Below, one piece after another: positions 36,078 through 47,442 of a stretch of 64,000 bases of DNA. The position numbers and the translations under genes are program-made. This DNA comes from Grammothele lineata (lineage: Eukaryota; Basidiomycota; Agaricomycetes; Polyporales; Polyporaceae): assembly GCA_002150815.3 (NCBI GenBank), contig NDFF03000013.1, forward strand, positions 434,001-498,000, in the 5' to 3' direction. Under the pieces are notes generated by a model. It saw nothing but the letters and a program-made list of their open reading frames with translations, made no database searches and had not been told where the DNA came from. Position 1 is the first letter of the stretch. Each line of letters opens with the position of its first letter.

Positions 36078-38100
36078 ATGTCTATCTCTACGTCCTTGGC
36101 CGATATCAACCAGGCTTTGGCGCGTTTATCGCAAGAATGTAGCAACTGCCCGGCTCACTACTCTACTTTCACTTCTGCCGGGGAATTCATCACGTTCAGC
36201 TCTGCTGGAGGACACGCCTCCGACTTTTTCCGAGAGGGCCAGGCGTTCATCCCCACCCACCTAATCCAGCTGAACATCCCTCAGTTCATCCCTATCATTC
36301 CGTACGTTTGCCGTAGAGATCTAGACATGACTCCGCTGACGGGCTTTTGTACTCAGGAAAAGATTGTTTGTCGAAAGCCCGACGTTCGTCCCGGGTATCG
36401 CAGCGCAAGTTTCCGTCGAGAATGGCTTCGATTGTTTGACCGACTCGCATGGGCCGTGCGCGGCTTGGATTGTATGTACTCCGGCCTATACCATTGATCA
36501 TTATTGAGTACTCTTTCGCAGGATGGGCGACTCATCACTTGGGGAGGCGACTTCGATGCTGTCTGTGGGTACGCCAAGGCCGTGTACACTCAGATCGACC
36601 AGCGGCTGGCCGAGTATGAGCTTGCTCAAGCCGTCTACGACAATCCTTCTCCTCAGTTGCTCCTACCTCCTATGGATTATCAGCCCAGTGTCGCTGAGCC
36701 AGATCAGGTGTTGGACGCGTTGGAGTCCATGTGGGTGGATCCTTGCGCGAAAACGCAGGACATGCTGTGCGCCGAAGCACTTGGTGAACAGGTAGGTTAC
36801 AGGTACCCTAAATGTAGATTCTCATGTGCTCATTGGATCGCGCCAGTTTGCCCTCGATCACTTCTGGAGGTCTCCATCTCCCTCGACAGCTTCATCCTCT
36901 CCTGCCAGTAGCTCCACTACGCTCTCCAGCCCGTCCTCTGCTTTCGAGAGCCTGTCCCCGTCCCTTCCGATTCCTGTCCCTTTCTCTCCTCGCCTCGCAT
37001 GCTCCCCGCCAACCTTGTCACCCCTCCTCTGGCCCGGAGAATTGGTCTATCCGGACAGCCCCACTGCCGACGAAGACGTTCTCGTCGCCAACATAGGAGC
37101 TTCGACCACTACCGGGTCACATGTGCACCCCTCTCCCTCCGTCGCTTCGTCCCCTGCCTTGTCCCCCGTCTCGACTGCGTCCGATCTTGACTCGCAACTC
37201 TCGAGCCCGGGCGGTAAGCGCAAGCGCACGGCGAAGCAGACCCAACCGCAGACTTCCGGTCGCCGCACTACTCGCGCTTCGGCACGGGTTCCCACCCAAG
37301 GCTCGGAGATGCCTCCCTGTGCTCCTCCCTCCACCATCTTGACCGCGTTCCCCTCTCCTGCGCATCTCTCACGTCCCCTCTGCCCGCTTCCTGGGCGCCC
37401 CTTACCTTCCTCTCGTCGCACCACTCGCTCGACGTCCTCGCCCTATTCCTCGTCCTGCACTCCGTACTCTGGTCCGTCTTCGCCAGCACATGACGCTGCG
37501 TACGATGCGGAGGAGTCTGATGTCGACGAGCTCTCTAGCGAGTACGGCATGTCCGACGATGACGATGACGACGATGACGCCGTTGCCGACGACGACGACT
37601 TCCGTCCGTCCAAGAAGGGCAAGGCGAATGACGGGAATGCCAAGGCTCCAGTCGGGAATAACACCAAGGGCAAGGGCAAAGGCAAGGGCAAGGGCAAGGG
37701 CAAGGGCAAGGGCAAGGGCAGCAGGCGAGGCTCTTGCGACGCAGACAAGTCGGCGTGCCCAGAGTGCGGCTACCTGTACGGGCGGGACAGTGACATGGTA
37801 CGTCACTTGAAGAGCCTGCACCTCAAGATACTCTGGCCCTGTGACCACTGCCGCTACCATTACTCGCGCGATGACGCATTGAAGCGGCATCTCAGGAATG
37901 GGTGCAAGGTGCTGAAGGCGGCGCAGAAGCAGCAGCAACAGCAACAAAAACAACAACAGCAGGAGCAGGAGCAGGAGGCGCATCAGGAGCAGGAGCAGGA
38001 GGCGCAGCCCGAGCACGAGCAGGAGAGCGTGCCCGACGCTGACCTCGCCGATGCGTCTAGGACGCGTAGTCAGAGGAAGACTCGCTCCCGCCGCGCGTGA
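36078..38100 (+). CDS. C2H2-type zinc-finger protein, probable transcription factor
   Basis: Model join(36078..36301,36357..36471,36522..36791,36847..38100), 620 aa. The N-terminal 200 residues look folded (LADINQALARLSQECSNCPA, then TWGGDFDAVCGYAKAVY) but match no family I know. The middle is Ser/Pro/Thr-rich with basic patches (GGKRKRTAKQ) and an acidic run of consecutive Asp (about 435-455). A Gly-Lys repeat (about 476-495) precedes two fingers. Finger 1 at 507-528 is C-x2-C-x12-H-x4-H. Finger 2 at 535-556 has the same spacing but ends in Cys (C2HC). A Gln-rich then Glu/Gln-rich tail follows. This suggests a nuclear DNA-binding protein of the large basidiomycete C2H2 family; its targets are unknown. 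Confidence 0.82.
37666..37720 (+). repeat. in-frame GGCAAG hexanucleotide repeat
   Basis: Near-perfect tandem GGCAAG units encode the Gly-Lys repeat upstream of the zinc fingers. Such repeats are prone to length change without frame loss. Confidence 0.8.
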
Positions 38101-40531
38101 GCGGCAGGCCGATGGGTGTGCTCGTCTCAGGGCGAGCACTCGAGTAGTTGCCTCGTTGCCTCTCGAGCTTGCCACTCGCGGGCACGGGCACAGTGGTGAT
38201 CCGGCGCGCATTGCGTGCGTACCGATATGTTGTGGTTGTCAGACAGTCTCCCCTCTCCGCTCAGCTCTATGCAATGTTTCTCTGCCTCTGTCTCTTCCTC
38301 CTTCCCCGTCTATCTATCTGGTCGTGTCTCTCTCCGCTGTATCCCCCTAGCGCTTATACCCTGCCAGCCCTCCGTAACGTCTCCCTCGGCCGACATTGCT
38401 CTGGGGCGGCGTCTCTCGCCCTCCGCATTGCCCTCCCTCTGCCGCGCTTTCCGCTTCGCTGTGTCATATCGTCGATGTTATTGTCTGTAACTCTGTCTCC
38501 GTTGCTCCGGTTAACGTTCCGTACTCTTCCTGTTGTGTTCCTGTACTTGTATCTTTGTTTCGATGCAAAGTTATTGCCAACCGCCCTAGGTTGGCGGCGC
38601 TCGGTCCCTCCAGATGCCCATCTCGTGCCCGCGCCATGTGCCCTAGCCCGCAGCCGAATCTGACATCCGCTCTGCTCATCCTCCGAACGCGCTCGGGAGA
38701 AGGCACCCACAATTCCTGTCTTCTCGCCTTCTTTTCGCTTTCTCACCCTCCTCACAATGCTGGCCGTCGTCAATTTCCGGCAAGCGGACACTCCCAGCTC
38801 CGCCGTCGACGGCCCATGGACACCCCGACCCGGACGTAGAAGCGCCGACGTCCGCAGCTCACTGCTGGTAAGTCGGCGGACGCAGAAGGTGGTAGCATCG
38901 TCTTCCTCTGAGCTCGTCCACGCCGTGCACTAAGCCCTGAACTTAGAAGCCCGAGTTGACCCCGCCCCAGGCCGGAGTTCCGCGGCTCGTCTGAGAGCGA
39001 TGACGACACGCTAAATGCGAGCCCGAACCTCACATTCCCGAGCGCCGTCTATGCACGCGCACACGCCGGGATCAGCACGCAAGATACACGGGGCCGCACG
39101 ACGGCCGGAGACGTCGGCGCGGTCTCCACGACGAACGGCACGAAGACGAAGATGTCCCCGATATGTCGCCCTGTGCGCGGAGGACCGGAAGGTTTGTCGG
39201 GGCTGGGCGCTCACCCGTCACCGCCGTCAGGGACGTCCATGAACCGTGCGGCAGCGACTGTCTGGTACGTCGAAATATTGTGCCCGGCCCGCGAGAACAG
39301 ATGGCCGCAATCCACGCGCGCGGGGACCCGTAGCTCAAGGCTAGCGATGCGCGTGCCCACAGGAAACGTTCCACGGAAGGGAGACAAAAGACTCCTAGGC
39401 GGGGCGATGGGATTCTGGGGCGCGCGGGAGGGTCAGTTGTCTAGCATTGATTGCTATCGACTTGCCAATCCGAGCACAAATGTGATACCGACCCAGTTAC
39501 CGGGACGCAAATGTGGTTCGAGAAAGATGGAGGAAGCGCGTTCCCAGAACCCAAATAACCGAAAGTCCGCAGCGCACCCGTGTTTGTCGCGAGCGTCTGG
39601 AGTCAGAAAGACAAGATACGGGGAGCGCGCGGGAGCAGACTGGATGCCGGCAGCGGGCGCACCTGTCGAAAGGCACGCCCCACGCGTGGACAGTCTGTGG
39701 GCTTCTTCTCTCGAGGACCGCCGTGCCCGCTGTGCGGATCTTTCGCGCTCGCAGACCTTTGTCATGATACACCGACACGTTTGTTGGCCTCAAGGCTGCT
39801 TCGTAGGCTCCGATATTGGCTGGAGTTTCCTATCGAGGATGCTCCTTCCGTACTTGACTTGCTTTATGAAGTACCGGAGCATTCCGTGAGTTCGGTACGT
39901 CATAGCGATGCGGTGCGTATTTGCATGACGAAATATGTGTTTAGCTGCAAGTGGCTTGATCCATATACGTAGGCGAAAGGTCCTGGAAGAGTGATTAGAG
40001 ACATATCGTCTAGAAAAGCTGTGGGTGAATCTAACCGATAATACTTGCCCAACAGCTGGCGGCCGAGTTCCATCAGGGTGACCCTGAATGCTGCCAGATT
40101 CTGCCAATACGCCGCCGACTGAATACGCACTGGCAGATGGACGACGATGTTTTCGTCGTGGAATTTGGGGTACTGGGTTGCTAATGTGCCTGGGGTATCC
40201 TTGTTCCGCTTTCCAGTGTTGCCGAAGAAGAGGGTCAGCATGGTATCAGCGACGAAGCACGCAGGAGTCGGGAGGCAGAGGTGCAGAAGCCGGCGCTGGG
40301 ACCCGAGTGGCCGGATGGGAGCAGCGGTAGATCATGGTTCTTTCTGGTATCGGGTATTACCCAAAATGCCAAGAGGCGAATGGAGGCACGTGACGGAGTG
40401 GGCTCTCGACGGGCGTCAAGACGGGCGCCAGACTTCTCAGGGAGCCCGAGCAGTCCCCGCTCTCCCTTTGTGAGGCCCCCTCTGTGCTCTGACGGTGCCT
40501 GTGCCCTGTCCTCCCTCCTACCGAGCGTCTC
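38101..40531. other. 2.4-kb intergenic region
   Basis: The first 600 bases are pyrimidine-rich and likely the 3' UTR of the zinc-finger gene. A 113-codon minus-strand frame near 39.9-40.24 kb is listed separately. No other feature seen. Confidence 0.45.
39900..40241 (-). CDS. hypothetical 113-codon frame, possible exon of unknown gene
   Basis: The frame opens with an ATG at 40239-40241 and reads like folded protein in its first two thirds: GTLATQYPKFHDENIVVHLP followed by AAYWQNLAAFRVTLMELGRQ. The last third, after a possible donor in the segment encoding KYYRL, looks less convincing, so it may be an exon rather than a full gene. I do not recognise the family, and no partner exon was identified with confidence. 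Confidence 0.3.
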   Translation of the reverse strand: MLTLFFGNTGKRNKDTPGTLATQYPKFHDENIVVHLPVRIQSAAYWQNLAAFRVTLMELGRQLLGKYYRLDSPTAFLDDMSLITLPGPFAYVYGSSHLQLNTYFVMQIRTASL

Positions 40532-41864
40532 ATGGCCACTACGTCTCCCGAGCCCTCTTCTCCCGCACTCGACTTGGACAATTCGCCGCTCGAGTCAGTC
40601 TCTGCAGCCGTAGACCTCAACAAACATCTCTCTTTCCCTACACCGTCGGAACCTGTCGCGCCAGTACCGTCGTCCTCCACGCCTGCACAAACCCGCACAG
40701 TTCTCAAGGACAGACTCTATGTTGGCAATCTCCATCCGAGTGTCGATGAGTGAGTGTCTAACTACATTCCGGCGCAAGCACTCCCCCGGGACCTTCTTGC
40801 TCAGCCACTCTTCAGATACACGCTACTACAGGTCTTCTCAAAGTTCGGCAAGATCGCGAAGCTCGACTTCCTCTTCCACAAATCTGGCCCGCTCAAAGGG
40901 AAACCCCGTGGATATGCTTTCGTCGAGTATTCGAGCAAAGACGTACGTCCTCTCTTCCGCTACTTCTGAGAACGCACGCTCACCCCGGGTTTGATTCCGC
41001 ATGGTCTCGCACCCACATATGACGGCGGCACTGGCACACCTTTGCCTCCGTGCGCAGTCCAACCCGGGGGGCATCAGTAGTTAGGTAAACCGTAACTCAC
41101 GCTAGTACTATGTTCGTCTACTTGCAGGACGCCGATAGGGCGCTGTCTCATGCAAACGACAAGCTCCTACGCGGCCGCAAGTTGGTCGTGACATATGCCA
41201 ACCAGGCCCCGATGGACTCAGTCGTCGGGCCTGGTGTAGGCGCGAAGAACCGCCGCGCCATTAGCGAAGTAGGGAAGCCAACGACGCTCAGCCTGCTCAA
41301 GAGCGCAAATGCAGGTCGTTCCTCCGACGCGTTAGTCCATTTTCCCTCCCTTCCGCCCCCATCATTACGCTCCGCGTCGCCCTGCGCCCCGCGAAGCCTC
41401 GATCGCGCGCGCCCGATACGTCGCTGACTTCTGCCGCACGCCTCAGTACCGACGCAAAGATCGCGCGCATGGAGGCGAAGTTGCGGCAGCTTGGGGGCGC
41501 CAGCGCGTCTGCGAACGCGCCGACGATCTCTTCGCTGGGACCCGGCCACCCATCCCTTCCGCCGAGACCCGTGGGGGCCGCGGCCGCGATCGCGGAGAGC
41601 AGCGTCCGACGAGCACCCACAAACACACACGGGATGACACCAGGCGCCACGTCCGGTTCCAGGCATAAACCCCGTGCACCGCCTCTGCCCTCGTTGCCCA
41701 TCGCTCCGCCGACGTCGTCCTCGAACGCCAACAAGCTGCAGAAGCTGTCTGTGCCCTCCACGTCAGTCACACCTTCACCAGCCACCCGTCCCGCGATGCC
41801 GAAAAAGACTACGTTAACTGGCGTGCGGATTGTAAAACCAAAGAATTCTGGATCTACGGGATGA
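40532..41864 (+). CDS. RBM18-like single-RRM RNA-binding protein
   Basis: Model join(40532..40749,40816..40942,41128..41330,41447..41864), 321 aa. One RNA-recognition motif spans about 60-145. RNP2 is LYVGNL in exon 1 and RNP1 is KPRGYAFVEY in exon 2; KLVVTYAN closes the fold in exon 3. The linking helix segment EYTLLQVFSKFGKIAKLDFL resembles RBM18. It is followed by a conserved-looking DAKIARMEAKLRQL helix, then a Pro/Ser/Ala-rich disordered tail ending in a basic KKTTLTGVRIVKPK. RBM18 proteins are small nuclear RNA-binding proteins of poorly known role; the RNA target is unknown. Intron 2 (185 nt) is longer than usual. Confidence 0.85.
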
Positions 41865-42063
41865 TTGCGGGTTACTTACTCTCAAGGCTTTTGTTGTATG
41901 GCTACCTTAATCTGAGTAGTGTTGTATATGTGTAAGTTTTGAGGACGGGGGAGTTGGCAGCGCTGATGTTGGGTTCAGTGTATTGGCCGCACCCACCTGC
42001 ATGTTCGCACCGCAAAGTTCCGATGAACATCCTGAAGAAGGGCTCGGAAGCACTATACTCAAC

Positions 42064-42141
42064 TCCCTGGTAGTATATCGGTTAGTACACGCGCCTGTCA
42101 TACGACCGCGCGAAAGCGGGGTTCGACTCCCCGCCAGGGAG
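42064..42141 (+). tRNA. tRNA-Asp(GTC) with a 6-nt intron
   Basis: The acceptor stem TCCCTGG pairs with CCAGGGA (7 bp), with G as discriminator base. The D arm contains GGTTAG. The anticodon stem CGCGC/GCGCG encloses CTGTCA, then TACGAC, then C. Removing TACGAC gives a normal 7-base loop with anticodon GTC and A37, and puts the insertion exactly at the canonical 37/38 intron site. The T arm CGGGG-TTCGACT-CCCCG is perfect and includes the internal B-box promoter GGTTCGACTCC. Mature length would be 72 nt, normal for Asp. The gene lies between the RBM18-like gene and the chitinase gene. Confidence 0.9.
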
Positions 42142-42353
42142 CTTGTTATTTTGCCCCCACGCCATTCGCGCATGTTTTAGACATAGTGACAAAAATTTAA
42201 TGCTACAACATGAGGCATTTGATTTGTTTATATGTTCACTATGTACATAAGACCTGCAGTTCTACTGCACCAAGTTCCACAGTCGTTATCATCAATGCCA
42301 TGAATACCTGTTTCGTTCGTAAAAAAAGCCTTCAAAGGCAGATGCTAAAGCAT

Positions 42354-44833
42354 CTAGCAAGCGCCGTTGTCGGTCCAAACGCCGGCTGAAGGAAGACCTG
42401 TCAGCGCACATGAAGCATGCAGTGCACTCGGAGGAACTTACCCGATCCGCCGGGAGTGTCACCGAGGGTCCACCACTTCGCAGTCCACAAGTCACCGTCT
42501 AGGTAAGAAACGCGTCAGCTCCGCGTAAACGGCGTCCCACCTGGCTGTATGGCACTCACTGTACGTCGCCTGCTGGCCTCCAACATAAGTCGTCTGGGTT
42601 GGAGGAGAAGGGGGTTTCTGTCAGCCTCCATGCAGCGTTGGCGATCGCGGATCGACTCACCGCTGCGCTCCACGCAGAGACTGTGGCGCAGGCGCCGCTG
42701 GTCGGACTCGAGCCCGCAGCAGACGTGGTCGTCGAGGTGGGCGCGGTTGTCGAAGTCGGGGCCGTCGAGGTGGGGGCTGATGAAGAAGAGGAAGGGGTCG
42801 TCGACGTCGAAGTAGGGGTAGACACGGAGGTCGTACCGCTGCCGGTGCCCTGGCCCATGTTGTTGCGGATGTTGTCCCACTTGCTGTTCGGGTAGTCGAT
42901 GTGGTTCTGCGTCTGGTCGAGGCTGCCGTACACGCCTGCTGTGGTGCCGACGAGCGAGTCCGAGCCGACCTTGTCCGTCGAAAGCTGTAATGCACAATCG
43001 AGGGGCAGAATATGTCAGTTGCATTCTCGGAGTAATGGAGGCGACGAGTCAATACTCACGTCCCAGAACATCGAGCCCGCGAGGCCGTTGGACTGAACGT
43101 ACTGCGCCTTGATCGTGGCGATGTGCGGGGTGTCGTATGAGACGAGCTCCTTGGAAGAAGAGTCGTACGAGTAGCTCGATACGTCCGTCAGGTTCTCGTA
43201 CACGGTCGCACCCGCGAGCGGGAGAACCTTGTACGAGTACACGCCTGCCTCGATCGTCCCGGGGCCAATCTACACGTAGATACGAGAGGTCAGGGAATCA
43301 GCTTCGGCCACATGCAGGGAGGACGGGCAAGCGAAAAGGTACGTACGCCGTTGTATGGCGCGCCGATGCCGGTCGTGTCCTCGAATGCACGGCCGTAGAG
43401 GGGGATACCCATATTAATCTTGCCCGCGGTCGCGCCATTGGCGAGGTAGAACTTGACCGCCTTATCCGTTGAGACGTTGGTCCGCGCGCCGCCGTACAAA
43501 TTCGCCTGGTTGTCGGCCTGCGAGGAAGTGTTAAGTACTGATTATATAACTCCGTCGTTCGAGGAGGGACGTACAAAGGTGAGCCAGGACCCGGCGTAGT
43601 CATACGCCTACCCAAATCAAGGTTAACTTTGAAGTCTGAGGAGAACAAGTCTGAGTGTACGTACCATGAGGTTCCAGAAGCTCAGCGCGGCGTCCATGGT
43701 CGACACCTTGAGCCACGAGTAGTTGTCCTCACCAGCAGGGACTGCAGCCTGCGACCCGAACATCCACGTCAGCACTGCTGCCACTCAATATTTCCTCTAC
43801 AAGCATGACACGCACGGTGATCTCATACGGAGTCGCGTCGCCCTTCTGGCTCTGCAGATTGTTGAACGCGGTGCGGAGCTCAGTCAAAAGCGATGCGAAA
43901 CCTGACGAGAGCGCGTCCGAGTTCGGGTACTCGAAGTCGAGATCGATGCCGTCGAAACCATAGTCCTCGACGAGCTGGACCGCATTCGAGACGAAGGTAG
44001 CGCGCTTGGAAGAGTCCGTGACAAAAGCAAAGTGGCCGTTCTGAGAGTACGTCCAGCCGCCAATAGACAGGAGAACCTTGAGGTTCCTACGTGAGGGGTC
44101 AGCGCCACCGGACTTAGATAAACGAGAAGCTGGGATGGCGCTCACCGGTGGCTGAGCTTAAGGAGGTAAAGCTGCGCGAACATAGGAACTCCTTGAATAC
44201 GTCCATTCCGGCGTATCGTGGAATGCTCGTACCTGTTTCAGACATCCGTAGAGGTTGTTGCCGGCCTCGTCCCACGAGTCACCAGGGAAGTGTTTCTGAG
44301 TGCGAATCACGTCACCAAATGTTCGGGAGCTATCGACACAAGCACGCACCTGTTCATCCGCGTACGAGTCCGTAAGACTAATTGCGCCCGTATCGGGCGA
44401 GATGTCCGCAAACGCGTAGAGGATGTGCGTGAGAGGACCGGGCACGATATCCGTCGGCTCTGCAATGGGGCATGCGCGTTAGATAAAGCCCGAGGAAGCG
44501 CATACAGCGAGCTCTTATCACGCACGGAAGTTCGCGCCGTAAATGCCCCTGCGATATCGACAGTTAAGCCTCGAAGATCGCCCGAATCAGTCACCATGAG
44601 AGCATGTGACAGACGTACCAGTTGGTGAAGTACGCGGCCTGCACCTTCGTGCCCGCCCGCTTGTGGATGACCTTCGTCTCCGCCTCGCTCGCCGTCTTGA
44701 CTTTCTTCGGGCTCTCCTTGTACTCGGAGGGCCTGTGCATGACCTGCGTTGCGTCGACGAAGACGACGGCCACAGCGAGCGCGAGCGCAGCGAGGAGGAA
44801 GACGCGCTTCATGACGGTGGACGACAGTGCCAT
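42354..44833 (-). CDS. GH18 chitinase with C-terminal CBM5/12 chitin-binding module
   Basis: Fourteen exons: complement(join(42354..42385,42442..42498,42560..42593,42661..42984,43060..43269,43347..43517,43575..43607,43665..43748,43816..44086,44146..44171,44233..44295,44350..44459,44526..44548,44619..44833)), 550 aa. A signal peptide (MKRVFLLAALALAVAVVFVD) is followed by a charged propeptide ending in a Kex2-type Lys-Arg at 58-59. The GH18 barrel starts at AAYFTNWGIYGANFQ. SIGGW is the substrate strand, FDGIDLDFEYP carries catalytic Glu198, and MAYDYAGSW and SMFWD complete the barrel. A Ser/Thr-rich linker leads to a module with TTYVGGQQATYNGDLWTAKW (about 511 onward), a CBM5/12. The protein is secreted and hydrolyses chitin for nutrition, hyphal remodelling or autolysis. 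Confidence 0.94.
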
Positions 44834-47442
44834 GGTGTCCTCAAGAAGCTGCTGCGTAGAGTGTGGGTGCTGAGATCGACACTCAAGGCGAGGAGGACTG
44901 CGTGTGAGGAACCGCAGCGGGGTGGTCGAGTTCTCTCAGAATCCAAGGTACGCGTCCATTTTCTAGTGCTCGAGAGAGCCTCGCCCTGGTGGGCGTCTGG
45001 GAGATCGCAAGAACCACATGTATCGCCTAGGAATTCTTCGCAGGTGATGATAGGCGTCGACGCGGAGCGAGCGAGCGGGAGCCGAAATCGGCTACGGGTC
45101 CGCCTGAGGCGTTTAGCGCACCATAGCGCACGCATCGAACAAGAAGGCGGCGACGGAGCAGTTCCATGCGGTCGCAGCGCGCCTCGCAGGTAAGGCCTAG
45201 GGCCGCATCTTCAGAATCGGGGCGACCGCGCGGTGTCGGTAGTCGGGTGGGGAGCGGATGCGGGGATGGCGAACTGTACAGTAACGGCACGGTGAGCGCG
45301 ATGAGCCTATCGGGGAAATGCAGGGCGAACCCTAACGCGCGACATACCATCTTCTTTGTCTTCCTCTGCCCGAGAGCACGCACGCAGGCGCACGCCGAGC
45401 GATGTGCAATGCAGTGCCACACGTATGGCGAGCAAGGTCGAGGCCGCGGCTCCACACGCTGTGCGGTAGTCAATGTAGCATCCGTTCCGTTGCTGCTTGA
45501 CATTTGTGCGCAGATCGATCTGGGGGTGCAGGTCGCGCGCGTGTCCGATATTACCGTCCGCGGGACAAGACGACGAGTCGGACGGCTCCGACATCTATAC
45601 CGCTCCATATCTGGGCTCCAGCACATAGCATTTCGACTGTAAGCTGGGCAAACTAGCAGTCCCGTGGTATGATGCATAGAAACGCATCTACGTCGGGGGC
45701 CTACGAGATCAAGTTAGCACACGCATCCGAACAAGAAGCATAGGCCCTAAGCGCACCAGGGTGATCAACTGCTAGGATATCTACCGCTCACCGCGGACCC
45801 GTCGTGCGGCGTCGAGGTCACGCAACGTGATAAGCTCGGAGATGTCGTTCCGAAGAAAGCTGGGCTCATCGACTCAGCATGCGCTGCTCGAAAATGACGG
45901 TGCACGCCGTCCCGCCGTCGGCGAGCGCGGCGTCGTTAGCCATCCATAGCGAGCTCTGAGTTGTGTAGCGAGTCGGAGCAGTCCTCGGCGCCGGGCATCC
46001 CGGCGTGCAGAGGATGCTATGGTCCCTGGATGACATCGACCTCCGTCGCGCCTGTGGCGGCGAAGCTCGATCCCGTGGCGAGTGCGGATGGCGGGCCACA
46101 TGGTGTCCACGGCCTAGATAAGATAGATGCGAGCTTGAGCGGCGAGGAAGATTGAACGGCGAGTTCGTGTGCCGGAATGCCGACATACATACATGTTCAA
46201 AGGCCGTCGCGGGGCCGGAGAGGACTGGCGGCAGACAGGTCGGAGGCCCAGGCGTCATCGACGTAGTCGGACAACCATCGTTGAGCAGCGCTTGAGCAGC
46301 GTTCAGGGACCCGGCAGTGCCACAAGCAGCCGAGCGGTCGAGCACGGCCCGCCGATCCCTTTGACGCTTTTACCGTCACCTTCATCGTTTTCGGCTGGGA
46401 GTTACAGGGAGTTGCACTCGCATTCTTGCCCGCTACTGCCTACATAGCTCACATGGTCCCCCCAAAGGATGGTCTCAGGCCCCAGATTCCCACAGCAGCG
46501 ACAAACGTCACAACAATGAAATACAATGTCCAACACTCAACGAGCGTACCGTTTATTCATCGGAGGCGACGTAATACTAGTAACCGCCAGCAAGTAGGGC
46601 GCATACCTGGGAGACACCCAACGTATATCTACACGAAAGCCCCACGTGAGGGCCGAAGGCATACGGTGGTTCGGAAGAGGCCTGCGAGCGAAATTAGAGG
46701 GGTAGACGTCTTATGTGTACTTAGGGAAGAAGAAAAGAACACAAAGCGGGTGGAGGGGCAGACGACGGCGGATGGCGAACGCAGACCGAGGAACGGTGGC
46801 GAGGGGTGTGGCGAGTGTTGTAAGGGTGATGGTGGTGGTGTTCTGGCGAGCATGCGACGACGGTAGAGATTATATAGGCAGTGCAGACGAGCGAGGTGAC
46901 ATAGAGAAAATGCAGCAAACGGACAGAACGACAACAGTGTACGAGCGCGTAGTACTAAGACGTGAGGATCGAGGATAGACGGACGACTGGGGCGACCAGG
47001 GGGTCGGTGGTGGGAGGTGGGATGGGGGAAGCAGACAAACCGGAGGAGAGGGGGGGAGGAGTGCCGAGGGGTAACGACGAGCCGGAGCTCGGAGGCTTGT
47101 GGATGGGGTGGGGGAAAAGGAAAGTATCGAGGGAATAAACTAGCTTTGGGTGGAGACATCGTTGTACCGTATAGTCCATTTCTTAATCATCCTTCAGGCA
47201 CTTGTTGCCCTTGTGGCTGGCGCCGTAGCGTGTTCCAGAACAAAGCAGTCTCCTTGAGAATTCGCCAGTTTGAGGCTGGCGCGGTCGCACCATAACAGCA
47301 GGCTAGTCCCCCGGAACCGCTCGGTCAGAACACATGGTGCTCCGACACCAAACACATATAAGAAGGGGTTGGGCGTACCTGATTCTTTTGCGCTCCCCGC
47401 CAGATCCCAGTCCACGCTTCCAGACGTCGTCTCCTTCAGACA
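44834..47442. other. 2.6-kb intergenic region, no gene recognised
   Basis: Upstream of the chitinase start and downstream of the Spg1-like stop. Open frames on both strands around 45.2-46.4 and 46.6-47.2 kb lack domains and splice support. A GA-rich block at about 46.7-47.1 kb is probably 3' flank of the GTPase gene. Confidence 0.45.

Noticed and set aside
45027..46447. Open frames on both strands upstream of the chitinase gene
   Set aside because: No domains and no phase-consistent splice sites; they overlap each other on opposite strands.
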